A stretch of DNA of 37,741 nucleotides from JAGZHZ01 sp963929865 (GCA_963929865.1 CAWVKK010000083.1:1-37741); one strand, 5' to 3'. Numbered from the stretch's first letter, positions 23,329-32,669 are shown. Made by a program: numbers and translations. Notes: generated from the letters alone by a model not told the origin.

Positions 23329-24198
23329 TTAATTTTTGAGAGCTTTTCCCAGCTCCTGTCCCATCTGTATTTTTGTCTCTGCTTTCTTTCCCGTATTTTG
23401 GAAAAATTTTTCTTTTAATCGCACGCTGTTTCTCTGAAACACAAGAAGAACCGTAGATCCGCCAAACTCAAAATATCCTTTCTCCTCTCCCTTCTCCACA
23501 GTTCCCTCTCCCATAAGGTTGCAGATTTTTCCAACCATCAAAGCGCCTATTTCCATCTGAAGAATCGTTCCGAAATGCTCTGTCCGGATCAGGCAGTATT
23601 CCCGCGCGTTCTGTTTATAGACAGGCACTGTCCCCACCGCGATCGGATTTACCGTGTGAAGCTTTCCCGGAATAACGTAATTGCGCGATTTATATCCGGA
23701 AGCCGGATAGCAGTAATGGTGATAATCGTCCACCGACAGCCGGATCACCACGGCCTCCCCTCCCCGGAAGTATTCCGCGAGCCGTCTGTTCGCCGTAATC
23801 TCCGCGAGGGAATAGACGGTATGCTTTACGCAAAAACGCGTATTTTCCCCGAGATGGTAAGCCGTCACCTTTCCGTCGCACGGGCTGGATAAAATCTCCT
23901 CCCTCTCATCGAATGGGCGCCGCCCCGGCTTAAGCTTTCTTGTAAAGAAGTCATTGTACGACCGGTACCGTCTTTCTTCGTACTGTCCCATATCTATGTT
24001 GTTTGCTCTGATAAAAGGCCGTATCATCCATCTGGAAAAGCGGCTGTCCAAAAATCTGCCGCACACTTGCGAGACCTTCGGGCAGGTCAGGAGCTTGACC
24101 GCCATTCTCCCCGGAATGGTTCCGTACATTTTTTTTAAAATCCGATCCTGAACGTTCTCTTCTTCTTTCCATGTCCCGTCTAGTTCCTGATATCTCAT
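23329..24198 (-). CDS. psd: Phosphatidylserine decarboxylase
   Basis: The start is the ATG at 24196-24198, six bases after GGAGG, giving 289 residues; the frame is open 18 codons upstream. The enzyme converts phosphatidylserine to phosphatidylethanolamine and carries a pyruvoyl group made by self-cleavage. The motifs are NDFFTRKLKPGRRPF (about 78-92), SPCDGKV (about 99-105), VIRLSVDDYHHYCYPASG (about 151-168), HTVNPIAV (about 182-189) and the cleavage-site FGGST (about 252-256), where the Ser becomes pyruvoyl. The protein fits the PSD-B/type II group. It follows pssA by 70 bases. Confidence 0.94.
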   Translation of the reverse strand: MRYQELDGTWKEEENVQDRILKKMYGTIPGRMAVKLLTCPKVSQVCGRFLDSRFSRWMIRPFIRANNIDMGQYEERRYRSYNDFFTRKLKPGRRPFDEREEILSSPCDGKVTAYHLGENTRFCVKHTVYSLAEITANRRLAEYFRGGEAVVIRLSVDDYHHYCYPASGYKSRNYVIPGKLHTVNPIAVGTVPVYKQNAREYCLIRTEHFGTILQMEIGALMVGKICNLMGEGTVEKGEEKGYFEFGGSTVLLVFQRNSVRLKEKFFQNTGKKAETKIQMGQELGKALKN

Positions 24199-24217
24199 CC
24201 TTTTCCTCCAACAGTTG

Positions 24218-24259
24218 CCGCGGATTGTTCCGCTGCTGGGCAGCTTGCGCACTCCGCGG
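24218..24259 (-). other. GC-rich inverted repeat between pssA and psd
   Basis: CCGCGGA (24218-24224) and TCCGCGG (24253-24259) could pair around a 28-base loop that itself has weak pairing. No U tract follows. It could reduce or modulate psd expression. Confidence 0.35.
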
Positions 24260-24268
24260 ACATTTTTT

Positions 24269-24919
24269 CTAATACATGCGCATCAGTTTTGCCAAAATCA
24301 GGATTCCCAGTCCAATCAGCGCTGCGACCATCTTATTGCCCGGTTTGTAGACCTTAATGTTGCTGACAAACAGTATGGCCACAATGACCATCACGCCGAT
24401 CAGCACTCTTAAGTAGACTGCATTGCCGAAATACGGGCGCATCAGATAGAGCAGCGGAAAGATAATCGCAATCGACGTCACCGGCAGCCCTTGATAATAC
24501 TTTCTCGTCTCGCTTGTCTCCTTCTGCCTCTTTTCCTCCATGACGTTAAAGTATCCTAGACGGATGACCGCCGCAAGCACATACAGACACATTGCGGCTG
24601 TTCCCCAAAGTCCTCTCAGCCCCAGTCCATATCCTAAGAAAGCGGGAAACGCTCCAAAACAGATCAGGTCGCACAGAGAATCGATCTGGATGCCGAACTG
24701 TTTTTCGTCTTCCGTTCTCTTCATCGCTCTCGCCACTTTTCCGTCCAGCATATCGCAGATTCCTGAAATGACAAGGCACGCAATCGCTGTCTTGAATTTT
24801 CCCTCGAGCGCCTGCGTCATTCCAACGACCGAGCTGATCAATCCCAGATACGTCAAAACAACTGAAAAATTATAAAATCCTATCCACAAAGCTTTCAGAC
24901 CCCTTCCCTCATCCTGCAT
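24269..24919 (-). CDS. pssA: CDP-diacylglycerol-serine O-phosphatidyltransferase
   Basis: This integral membrane CDP-alcohol phosphatidyltransferase makes phosphatidylserine. The active-site motif D-x2-D-G-x2-A-R-x8-G-x3-D-x3-D is complete in DMLDGKVARAMKRTEDEKQF plus GIQIDSLCD (about 59-87). About six hydrophobic segments follow. The ATG at 24917-24919 overlaps the flippase-like gene by 25 bases and lacks a clear ribosome binding site. A TTG at 24887-24889 after GGGAAGGGG would remove ten residues and is plausible. It is the middle gene of the PE-synthesis operon. Confidence 0.9.
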   Translation of the reverse strand: MQDEGRGLKALWIGFYNFSVVLTYLGLISSVVGMTQALEGKFKTAIACLVISGICDMLDGKVARAMKRTEDEKQFGIQIDSLCDLICFGAFPAFLGYGLGLRGLWGTAAMCLYVLAAVIRLGYFNVMEEKRQKETSETRKYYQGLPVTSIAIIFPLLYLMRPYFGNAVYLRVLIGVMVIVAILFVSNIKVYKPGNKMVAALIGLGILILAKLMRMY

Positions 24920-25953
24920 GTTCTCGCAGCTGTGCGAGCAACGGTAATATGTGTATAGATTGCGACAGCCGCACTGATCAGAAGCAGCGCGTAATAACTG
25001 ATCCCTCTGCTCAAAAGCAGTCCGGAATACACCTCTCTTCCAAAAATCGGCTGAAATATTGTGACAAACAGGCTTTCACTGGCGCCGACTCCTCCCGGCA
25101 GAGGCAGCATATCCACCGCCACAGAAATCATCGCCTGCAAAAGCACGATGTCTGCTCCGCTTTCCCCGCGCAAATTAAGGGAGCAGTACACAAGATACGT
25201 TACCAGGAACAAAAGGAATCTCTGTATGACGGAAATCAGTACGACATTGCACATGACCATTTTGTGAGATTTTAAATAGTCTGACGCCTTTGCATATTGA
25301 TCCATCGCTTTTGACAGCTTTTCCATTCTTGTCTCTTTTTGTCTGAGAAGATGAAGCTTTACCAGGAACCGATGTCCTGCCATCATCATCTTTTTCGTCA
25401 GCTTCGGCATGAATACTAAAATCATGATAAGGGCAATGCAGCCGACGTTCAGCGCAAGTCCCAGATAAAAGAAAAAGCTTGTCTCTTTCATATAATCTGC
25501 AATCAGATCGCCGTGAAACAACATGATGCCAACTCCTGCCGCGACCAGCACAAATTTGTAAGCGATCGTCACAACCAAGAGCACCAGCGCTGAAATCGAC
25601 ACGTCAATTTTTTCTTTGCTCATATAATAAATCTGGGCAGGCTGTCCTCCGCTTGCCGACGGAGTAATGCAGCAGTAGAAAAAGCCTACAAAGCTATATT
25701 TTATACAGTGTAAAAACGGCGTATGAATCTTCAGAGAGCGCATCATGTAATAGATAATGGACGATTCTCCGCAGACGAAGAACACAACCAGAGCGATCCC
25801 TGTCCACAGGTACATTTTTTTCGCTTTTTGAATGGAATCCCAAATTCCGCCGAGCTCCTGATCTTTCAGCAGCAGAAAAAATGTAAGGATACACAGCAAG
25901 ACTAAAAACAGAATCTGCAAAATGCTCTTTTTATTTTTCTTTAAGAAATTCAC
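24895..25953 (-). CDS. Flippase-like membrane protein (UPF0104, lysylphosphatidylglycerol synthase TM-like)
   Basis: The 352-residue protein has about eight to nine transmembrane segments and matches the LPG_synthase_TM/AglD/YbhN-like family. Conserved pieces are the GESSIIYYMMRSL region (about 61-73), FFYCCITPSASGGQPAQIYYM (about 91-111) and MLPLPGGVGASESLFVTIFQPIFG (about 283-306), typical of the family. There is no C-terminal lysyl-transfer domain, so it is not a complete MprF. The role is probably lipid or lipid-linked substrate flipping; it is first in an operon with pssA and psd. The start is a GTG (25951-25953) after GGAGGAGAAAGAAGG. Confidence 0.88.
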   Translation of the reverse strand: MNFLKKNKKSILQILFLVLLCILTFFLLLKDQELGGIWDSIQKAKKMYLWTGIALVVFFVCGESSIIYYMMRSLKIHTPFLHCIKYSFVGFFYCCITPSASGGQPAQIYYMSKEKIDVSISALVLLVVTIAYKFVLVAAGVGIMLFHGDLIADYMKETSFFFYLGLALNVGCIALIMILVFMPKLTKKMMMAGHRFLVKLHLLRQKETRMEKLSKAMDQYAKASDYLKSHKMVMCNVVLISVIQRFLLFLVTYLVYCSLNLRGESGADIVLLQAMISVAVDMLPLPGGVGASESLFVTIFQPIFGREVYSGLLLSRGISYYALLLISAAVAIYTHITVARTAARTCRMREGV

Positions 25954-26007
25954 TTTCGCCTTCTTTCTCCTCCCACCGTATCAAAAGGGTTCCAGACCCT
26001 CCTCATG

Positions 26008-26036
26008 ATTTTACCAGCAAATGTGCAATCTTACAA
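26008..26036 (-). promoter_or_regulatory. Promoter of the flippase-pssA-psd operon
   Basis: TTGTAA (26031-26036), 17 bases and TAAAAT (26008-26013) are read on the minus strand, directly after the ilvA terminator. The fit is moderate. Confidence 0.55.
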
Positions 26037-26046
26037 TTACATTTTT

Positions 26047-26102
26047 CAAAAAAAATCCTCTGACTTTTGCACAGTGTTTCACCCGCAAAAGATCAGAGGA
26101 TT
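26047..26102 (-). terminator. Terminator of ilvA (rnc-smc-ftsY-ilvA)
   Basis: Arms AATCCTCTGACTTTTGC (26054-26070) and GCAAAAGATCAGAGGATT (26085-26102) pair with one bulge. On the minus strand the stem runs into eight Ts. Confidence 0.92.
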
Positions 26103-26124
26103 TCTGTGTATCCAAGATCTCTCT

Positions 26125-27345
26125 TTATAAATTCGGACGAATCAGCTTTGGACGATATTCGTTTTTCTTCAGCGCTTCTACAATTCTGTTCTTATGCTCT
26201 GTTCCGAATGCCTCCATTGTGATCTTTAATTCCACCGCCGCATTCCGGTTTGTGCTTACAAACTGATTGTGGTCCAGCTTGATGACATTCGCCTGCTCTC
26301 CCGCGATGACCTGCGCCACTCTCACCAGTTCGCCCGGTCTGTCCGGAAGCAGCACCGACACGGTAAAGATCCGGTCTCTCTGGATCAGTCCGTGCTGTAC
26401 CACGGAAGCCATTGTGATCACATCCATATTTCCGCCGCTGAGGATGGAAACAATTTTCTTTCCTCTCACAGACAGATGCTTCAGGGCGGCCACCGTCAAG
26501 AGTCCTGAATTTTCTACAATCATCTTATGGTTTTCCACCATGTCCAAGAATGCGACAATCAGCTCGTCGTCCTCGACTGTGATGATGTCATCGAGGTTTT
26601 CCTGCAAATAGGGGAAAATTTTTTCTCCCGGCGTTTTTACCGCAGTGCCGTCCGCAATCGTGCTGACGCTCTCCAGCGTGACGACCTTTCCCTCCTCAAA
26701 GGATTTCTGAAGGCTGTTTGCGCCTGCCGGTTCCACTCCGATAATCTGAATTTTAGGGTTGAGCATTTTTGCCAGCGCCGACACTCCGGTGGCAAGTCCT
26801 CCCCCGCCTACCGGCACGAGAATATAATCGACAAGCGGAAGCTCTTTAAAGATCTCCATCGCGATGGTTCCCTGTCCTGTTGCGACCGCCAGGTCGTCAA
26901 ATGGGTGGATAAACGTATATCCTTCCTTTTGTGCCAGCTCATACGCATATGCGCACGCTTCATCGTACACGTTTCCGTACAGAACCACTTCCGCCCCGTA
27001 GCTTTTTGTCCGGTTGACTTTGATCAGAGGCGTCGTAGTCGGCATCACGATCACTGCCTTTACGCCGTATTCTTTTGCGGCGTACGCTACGCCCTGCGCA
27101 TGATTTCCCGCCGACGCGGTGATGAGCCCATGCGCCTTTTCTTCTTCGCTGAGCGTGCTGATCTTATAGTATGCCCCGCGGATCTTATATGCGCCTGTCA
27201 CCTGCATATTTTCCGGCTTCAGAAATACCTTGTTTCCTGTCTGAGCGCTGAAGTACGGGCTGTAGACCAGCTTTGTCTTCTGCGTCACCTTCTGCACAAT
27301 CTCTGAAGCTTCTTCAAATTTCTCCAATGTCAACATTTTTGTCAT
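26125..27345 (-). CDS. ilvA: Threonine ammonia-lyase (threonine deaminase with C-terminal ACT domain)
   Basis: This 406-residue PLP enzyme converts threonine to 2-oxobutanoate and ammonia, for isoleucine synthesis or threonine catabolism. The PLP Lys lies in TGAYKIRGAYYKI (about 50-62), the Asn/Gly loop is SAGNHAQGVAYAA (about 78-90), the glycine-rich phosphate loop VPVGGGGLATG (about 176-186) and the Ser-Gly-Gly-Asn motif SILSGGNMD (about 299-307). One ACT domain (about 325-400) is short, like the TdcB/short IlvA form. AAAGGAAAGG lies just before the first ATG; a second ATG three codons on is possible. It follows ftsY by only 15 bases, an unusual operon companion. Confidence 0.93.
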   Translation of the reverse strand: MTKMLTLEKFEEASEIVQKVTQKTKLVYSPYFSAQTGNKVFLKPENMQVTGAYKIRGAYYKISTLSEEEKAHGLITASAGNHAQGVAYAAKEYGVKAVIVMPTTTPLIKVNRTKSYGAEVVLYGNVYDEACAYAYELAQKEGYTFIHPFDDLAVATGQGTIAMEIFKELPLVDYILVPVGGGGLATGVSALAKMLNPKIQIIGVEPAGANSLQKSFEEGKVVTLESVSTIADGTAVKTPGEKIFPYLQENLDDIITVEDDELIVAFLDMVENHKMIVENSGLLTVAALKHLSVRGKKIVSILSGGNMDVITMASVVQHGLIQRDRIFTVSVLLPDRPGELVRVAQVIAGEQANVIKLDHNQFVSTNRNAAVELKITMEAFGTEHKNRIVEALKKNEYRPKLIRPNL

Positions 27346-27360
27346 CCTTTCCTTTTGTCT

Positions 27361-28296
27361 TTATTCCTGCGGCTTTACGTCAAACAGAGCGTTTACGAAT
27401 TCATCCGAATTAAACTTTTGCAGATCGTCAATACTTTCTCCCACACCGATGTATTTGACCGGTATCCCCAGCTCGGAATGAATCGCCACTGCGATTCCGC
27501 CTTTTGCCGTTCCGTCCAGTTTTGTCAGGATGATGCCGGTGATATCCGCCACGTCTTTAAATTCTTTTGCCTGAGCTAAAGCGTTCTGCCCCGTCGTGCC
27601 GTCAAGGACAACGAGAGTCTCCCGGTACGCCTCCGGATATTCTCTCTCTAAAATCCGGTTGATTTTTCCAAGCTCCGCCATCAGATTTTTCTTGTTGTGA
27701 AGTCTTCCCGCCGTATCGCACAGCAGCACATCGGCGTGTCTTGCCTTTGCGGCCGCAATCGCATCGTAGACGACAGAAGCCGGGTCTGATCCCTCCTGTC
27801 CCCCGATAATTTCCACTCCCGCGCGCTTTGCCCACTCGGAGAGCTGTTCTCCGGCTGCGGCGCGGAATGTATCGGCTGCGGCAAGGATCACTTTTTTTCC
27901 CTGATCTTTTAATTTTCCGGCAAGCTTTCCAACGCTTGTCGTCTTTCCGACGCCGTTGACTCCGATCACTAAGACAACCGATTTTCTGTTTTCAAATTCA
28001 TATGCCGTCTCCCCGACGTTCATCTCTGCCTTGATGCTGTCAATCAGCAGCTGTTTGCACTGCGCCGGGTCTTTGATTTTTTGCTCTTTTACTTTTCTTT
28101 TCAGATCCTCTATGATGGAGGTCGTCGCATTGATTCCTAAGTCTCCCATAATCAGGATCTCTTCAATTTCATCGTAAAAATCATCGTCGATGCTGGAAAA
28201 CCCACTGAAGATTGAATCAATGCCAGATACGATATTTGCCCTTGTCTTGGCAAGTCCCTCCACCAGGCGCTTAAAAAAGCCTTTTTTTTCTCCCAT
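27361..28296 (-). CDS. ftsY: Signal recognition particle receptor FtsY
   Basis: The 311-residue SRP receptor GTPase forms the targeting complex with Ffh at the membrane. The N domain is at about 1-95. The G domain has GVNGVGKTTSVGKLA (about 113-127), AADTFRAAAGEQL (about 142-154), CDTAGRLHNKKNL (about 196-208), TKLDGTAKGG (about 260-269) and the closing GVGESIDDLQKFNSDEFVNALF. There is no long acidic A domain, as is common in Firmicutes. The start follows GGAGGAAAAAA, 10 bases after the smc stop. Confidence 0.97.
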   Translation of the reverse strand: MGEKKGFFKRLVEGLAKTRANIVSGIDSIFSGFSSIDDDFYDEIEEILIMGDLGINATTSIIEDLKRKVKEQKIKDPAQCKQLLIDSIKAEMNVGETAYEFENRKSVVLVIGVNGVGKTTSVGKLAGKLKDQGKKVILAAADTFRAAAGEQLSEWAKRAGVEIIGGQEGSDPASVVYDAIAAAKARHADVLLCDTAGRLHNKKNLMAELGKINRILEREYPEAYRETLVVLDGTTGQNALAQAKEFKDVADITGIILTKLDGTAKGGIAVAIHSELGIPVKYIGVGESIDDLQKFNSDEFVNALFDVKPQE

Positions 28297-28306
28297 TTTT
28301 TTCCTC

Positions 28307-31300
28307 CTATTCTTCCAGTTTGTCCTCTATCAGATTTACGGATACCAGGGCGGACACCCCTTTCTCCTGCATCGTGATTCCATACAGCCGGTCTGCCGCT
28401 TCCATGGTCCCTCGCCTATGTGTAATAATAATAAATTGCGTATTTTTTGTCAACTTGTGCAGATACCTCGCATAGCGCCCTACGTTGGAGTCGTCCAGCG
28501 CCGCCTCGATTTCATCCAGAAGGCAGAACGGAGAGGGCTTCAGATTCTGGATGGCAAACAGAAGCGCAATCGCCGTCAGCGCTTTTTCTCCTCCGGAAAG
28601 CTGCATCATATTTTGCAGCTTCTTGCCCGGGGGCTGGGCGATAATCCGAATTCCTGCCTCCAGCAGATCTTCCCCCTCCATCAGTTCGAGCGTTCCCTTT
28701 CCTCCTCCGAAAAGCTGCTGAAATGTCCGGTTAAACTCAGACTGAATCTGACCAAATTTCTCTTTAAACTGCCTGCGCATCCCTTCGTCGAGCTGTGCAA
28801 TCATATTTTCCAGGGCTTCCTTTGCGCGCGTCAGGTCTTCATGCTGTGTATATAAAAAATTGTGGCGCTCCGAGACTTCTTTATATTCTTCGAGTGCGTT
28901 GATGTTGACGCTTCCAAGCGAGCGGATCTCGCTTTTGAGCTGTGAAATTTCCTGCCGGATCTGTGCGCTGTCATGAAGCTCTTCTTTTTGGCACTGCGCC
29001 GCGCGGCTTGGAGTCAGCTCATATTCTTCCCACAGATACGCTGTCTGTCTCTCCTTCCATTCCTGCGCCCTTTCTTTCTGCACAGTAAGCCGGACGCTTT
29101 CTTTGTCTAAATTTCGGATCTTGTCCGAAATCTCTTCCTGCCTTTGAAAGAAGGATTTATATGCGCTCTCCTGCTTTTCTTTTTCCTTCTGCAGTTTTTC
29201 AGCTGCTGCAAGCGCATCTTGTCTGTCCTTCTCACTGTGTGCGGCCTCCTGCTTTGTCCTGAGGATTTCTTCTTCCTTCTGGGCTCGTTGTTCTCCTTCT
29301 CTGAGCTGCTTTTCCTTTAGGGTTTTCTTTTCTCTCTCCAGCGCTTCGGTCTCATCGGCGATTCGCTCAAGATCTTGTTCCAGATACGCCTTTTTCTGAA
29401 GAAGTTCCGTCTTGCGGATGCCAATCTGAGCCGACACGGCGGTATAGCTTTCCTGTTCCTCTCTTTTTTTCTGTTCAATCTTCTGATACGTCTCTACCTG
29501 ATTTTCGGTCTCTTTTTCTTCGCGGTGCGACTGTTCCATCTCACGTGCGATCTGATTTTTTCCCTCCGAGATTTCCAGCACCTGTCCTTCCATCTCAGAA
29601 GCTTCCATCTTCAGACCGGCATATCCTGCTCTTGTCTCTGCCTGTCTGTTTCTCATCTGTTTCCACTTTATGACCGTCGTATTCTGCTCCAGGTATTCTT
29701 TTTGGAGGTCTTCTTTGCGCCGTGTGATTTCTTCTTGCAGCTTTGCCCTTTTTTGCCTTGTCTGTTCGATTTCTCCATTCATGCGCTCCAGCTCTTTTTT
29801 GCGTTTCTGAACGTGTTCGGAAAGTTCCTCCGTCTCTCGTCTTCTCCCCAGAAGGTTTCCGGTATTTTTAAACGTGCCGCCTGTCATAGAGCCGCCTGGG
29901 CTGAACGATTCTCCCTCGGTCGTCACGATGCGCAGAGAATAGGAATATTTTCTTGCCAGCGCAATCGCATGGTCGATGTGGTCCGCCACTACCGTCTTTC
30001 CCAGAAGATACGAGACAATTCCCCGGTATGCATCCTGCGTCTTTACCAGCTCGCTGGCCAGCCCGATGACGCCAGGTTCCTTCAGCGCCTGTGAAGGGGA
30101 AAATCCTCCTCTTTCTCTGATCGCTGTCAAAGGCAGAAACGTAGCTCTTCCCGCCCGATTTTTTTTCAGGTACCCGATCATCCTCTTCGCTGTCTCTTCA
30201 TCCTTCGTCACTACATTTTGCAGGCTGGCTCCCAGCGCTGTCTCGATCGCCGTCTCGTATTTTCTGTCGACCCGGATCAAGTCTGCCACAACGCCAAGGA
30301 TTCCAGGCTCTTGTTCTTTTTGTTCCATCACGCGCCGGATGCTGTTTCCGTATCCTTCGTATCTCTGCGTGATTCCAATTAAGGATTCCAGTCTGGAGGC
30401 TTCCCGGTGATACAGTGCCTGCTCCTTTTCCATTTCCTGCATCTGCGCAGTCAAAGTTTGTTTTGCCTGCTGCGCCTCCTCTTCCAGATCCGCCGTTTCC
30501 TTTTCCAGTCTTTTTACCTCTTGTGCCCTCCTGGAGGCTTCCTCCTCCAGATCATGTATCTTTTCTTCCTGTTCCGCTTCTTCACTGCGCAGTCTTAAAA
30601 TTCTCTGACTCAGTTCCGCTTTGCGGATGCCGATCTGCTCCAGCATCGTATCGTACCGCTGCATTTTAACCTTGAAGGAGGAGCGCTGATTGAGGATTGC
30701 GATCAGCCTGTCTTTTCCCTCCTGAACCTTTTGCCCCGCCTCTTCTGCCTCTTTGAGCGTCTGCTGTTTTCGCCGCTCATTTTCTCTCTCCTCGGCCTCA
30801 CATTTTTCCTTCTCTTCTTTTGTCATCTGCAGCTGCTGTAAGTATTGTTCCTTTTTTGTCTGATGGGAGACAAGATTTTCTTCAATCGCCCTGGCGCGCT
30901 GTTCATAGTACTCAAAATTCTTTTCAATGGAGTGGATCTGCTCGCAGAGCAGCGCAATATGGTTTTCCATTTTCTGCCGCTCCAGCGCTGAGCGGCTGCC
31001 CTGTTCTTTTGCGCTTTCTATCTGCGCGTTTAATTCCCCCAGCGTTTTCTCCAGGCTTTCATACTCCGCTTTTGTGCGCTCCTGCTCTTCTTTTGCCTCA
31101 TCCATCTCTTCCTTGACATGTTCCTGCTTTTCTTCGAGTTCTTTTAAAAGTCTGCGCACTCTTTTCATCTCCAGCAAAAACAAGTTGACGTCGAAAATCT
31201 TGAGTCTTTCCCTGCGCTCCAGATACACTTTCGCCTTCTCCGCCTGGCGCTGCAGCGGTCCTAACTGTTTTTTCAGCTCATTTAAAATGTCGCGTACACG

Positions 31301-31867
31301 GACCAGATTTTTCTCTTCCTCTTCCAGTTTTTTCTGCGCTGTCATCTTTCTGCGTTTAAACTTGACAATTCCCGCCGCCTCGTCGAACAGCTCTCTTCTT
31401 TCTTCCGGTCTGCCGCTCAAAATTTTGTCAATCTGTCCCTGCCCGATGATCGAATAGCCTTCTTTTCCAATCCCTGTATCGTAAAACAGCTCGTTGACGT
31501 CTTTTAGCCGGCATATGGTTCCATTTAGCAGATACTCGCTTTCTCCTGAGCGGTACAGCCTCCTCGTCACCGTGACCTCTTCATATGAGACGGGCAGGAT
31601 ATGGTCTTTATTGTCCAGCGTAATCGCAACCGACGCATAGCTTAACGGCTTTCTGTTTTCCGTCCCCGCAAAAATCACGTCCTGCATACTTCCCCCGCGC
31701 AGCTGTCTGGCGCTTTGCTCTCCCAAAACCCATCTGACCGCGTCGGCGACATTGCTTTTTCCGCTTCCGTTTGGACCGACAATACCGGTAATCCCGTTGT
31801 GAAACTGGAAAACAATCTTATTGGCAAACGATTTAAATCCCTGTATCTCGATGCTTTTTAAATACAT
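28307..31867 (-). CDS. smc: Chromosome segregation protein SMC
   Basis: The 1186-residue structural ATPase of condensin compacts and segregates the chromosome with ScpA and ScpB. The N-terminal head has GPNGSGKSNVADAVRWVLGEQSA (about 32-54). A coiled-coil arm runs to about 500, and the hinge is at about 515-640 (GVVADLIRVDRKYETAIETALGASLQNVV, about 520-550, with glycine-rich FSPGGSMTGG near 655). A return coiled coil follows. The C-terminal head has the ABC signature LSGGEKALTAIALLFAI (about 1089-1105) and Walker B PFCLLDEIEAALDDSNV (about 1114-1130). The start overlaps the rnc end by 10 bases. Confidence 0.98.
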   Translation of the reverse strand: MYLKSIEIQGFKSFANKIVFQFHNGITGIVGPNGSGKSNVADAVRWVLGEQSARQLRGGSMQDVIFAGTENRKPLSYASVAITLDNKDHILPVSYEEVTVTRRLYRSGESEYLLNGTICRLKDVNELFYDTGIGKEGYSIIGQGQIDKILSGRPEERRELFDEAAGIVKFKRRKMTAQKKLEEEEKNLVRVRDILNELKKQLGPLQRQAEKAKVYLERRERLKIFDVNLFLLEMKRVRRLLKELEEKQEHVKEEMDEAKEEQERTKAEYESLEKTLGELNAQIESAKEQGSRSALERQKMENHIALLCEQIHSIEKNFEYYEQRARAIEENLVSHQTKKEQYLQQLQMTKEEKEKCEAEERENERRKQQTLKEAEEAGQKVQEGKDRLIAILNQRSSFKVKMQRYDTMLEQIGIRKAELSQRILRLRSEEAEQEEKIHDLEEEASRRAQEVKRLEKETADLEEEAQQAKQTLTAQMQEMEKEQALYHREASRLESLIGITQRYEGYGNSIRRVMEQKEQEPGILGVVADLIRVDRKYETAIETALGASLQNVVTKDEETAKRMIGYLKKNRAGRATFLPLTAIRERGGFSPSQALKEPGVIGLASELVKTQDAYRGIVSYLLGKTVVADHIDHAIALARKYSYSLRIVTTEGESFSPGGSMTGGTFKNTGNLLGRRRETEELSEHVQKRKKELERMNGEIEQTRQKRAKLQEEITRRKEDLQKEYLEQNTTVIKWKQMRNRQAETRAGYAGLKMEASEMEGQVLEISEGKNQIAREMEQSHREEKETENQVETYQKIEQKKREEQESYTAVSAQIGIRKTELLQKKAYLEQDLERIADETEALEREKKTLKEKQLREGEQRAQKEEEILRTKQEAAHSEKDRQDALAAAEKLQKEKEKQESAYKSFFQRQEEISDKIRNLDKESVRLTVQKERAQEWKERQTAYLWEEYELTPSRAAQCQKEELHDSAQIRQEISQLKSEIRSLGSVNINALEEYKEVSERHNFLYTQHEDLTRAKEALENMIAQLDEGMRRQFKEKFGQIQSEFNRTFQQLFGGGKGTLELMEGEDLLEAGIRIIAQPPGKKLQNMMQLSGGEKALTAIALLFAIQNLKPSPFCLLDEIEAALDDSNVGRYARYLHKLTKNTQFIIITHRRGTMEAADRLYGITMQEKGVSALVSVNLIEDKLEE

Positions 31868-32577
31868 TCGTCCTCTGTTTTTCCTTTCAGTGCGATGATC
31901 GCGCGGTATGCCGCTTCTTGTTCCGCTCCCTTTTTCGTGTGTCCGCTTCCTCTGGCAACCACTTTGTCGCCGATCAGAACGTCAACATAAAATTTTTTGT
32001 CGTGATCCGGTCCCTCTTCTCCGGCAAGCACATACGAAATACCCTCTTCTTTAAAGTCTCCCTGTACGATCTCCTGCAAAATAGTCTTGCTATCATAAAA
32101 GAGTTTTTTGTGCTTGATATCTTTTAAGATAAACCGGTAGATAAACTCTTTTGCATTAGCAAAACCACCGTCCAGATAGATGGCTCCGATCACCGCTTCC
32201 ATCGCGTCCGAGACGATCGAATCCCGTTTTCTTCCCCCCGTCTGTTCTTCTCCTTTGCCCAGGCGCAGGTAATTTCCAAGCTCTAACTCTCTGGCGCAAA
32301 GCGCCAGGGTCGGTTCGCATACAATGCTGGCCCGGAATTTCGTCAGATCTCCCTCCGGCATCTGCGGATAGCGCAGAAACAAAAATTCACTGCTCACGAC
32401 TTCTAAAACCGCGTCTCCTAAAAATTCCAGCCGTTCATTGTCTTTTAATCCGGCCATTTTATGCTCGTTTGCAAAAGAACTATGTGTCAGCGCCTGCTCC
32501 AGCAGTTCAAAATTTTTAAATTGATATCCGCTCTTTTTTTCCAATTCCTTGATTGACCAATTATTCTGCATCTTCAT
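31858..32577 (-). CDS. rnc: Ribonuclease III
   Basis: This 239-residue double-strand-specific endonuclease processes rRNA precursors and, in Firmicutes, SRP RNA. The catalytic domain has NERLEFLGDAVLEVVSSEFLF (signature, about 47-67) and the second acidic site VSDAMEAVIGAIYLDGG (about 116-132). The dsRNA-binding domain is at about 159-232 and includes SGHTKKGAEQEAAYRAIIAL. rnc-smc-ftsY is the standard Firmicute order. Confidence 0.97.
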   Translation of the reverse strand: MKMQNNWSIKELEKKSGYQFKNFELLEQALTHSSFANEHKMAGLKDNERLEFLGDAVLEVVSSEFLFLRYPQMPEGDLTKFRASIVCEPTLALCARELELGNYLRLGKGEEQTGGRKRDSIVSDAMEAVIGAIYLDGGFANAKEFIYRFILKDIKHKKLFYDSKTILQEIVQGDFKEEGISYVLAGEEGPDHDKKFYVDVLIGDKVVARGSGHTKKGAEQEAAYRAIIALKGKTEDECI

Positions 32578-32598
32578 TTCCCTTCTTTAATCCATATG

Positions 32599-32639
32599 AA
32601 AAGGGGCAGTCGCAGTATCTACTTTGATTGCGGCGCCCC
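32599..32639 (-). terminator. Probable terminator after acpP
   Basis: GGGGC..CGCA (32603-32614) pairs with TGCG..GCCCC (32629-32639) around an internal loop and a 14-base apical loop. On the minus strand it is followed by TTTTC. It is imperfect, so read-through into rnc is likely. Confidence 0.55.
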
Positions 32640-32669
32640 CTGCTTTATGTTTCTTGTTTCTTCTATCCG

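Noticed and set aside
24895..25953. Full MprF lysylphosphatidylglycerol synthase
   Set aside because: Only the membrane flippase-like part is present; the C-terminal aminoacyl-transfer domain is missing.
26527..27306. A 259-codon rightward open frame
   Set aside because: It is antisense to ilvA, has no ribosome binding site or recognisable domain, and its composition follows the complement of the real gene.
29375..30094. A 239-codon rightward open frame
   Set aside because: It is antisense to smc; its Leu/Phe-rich product is what the complement of Lys/Glu-rich coiled-coil coding gives.
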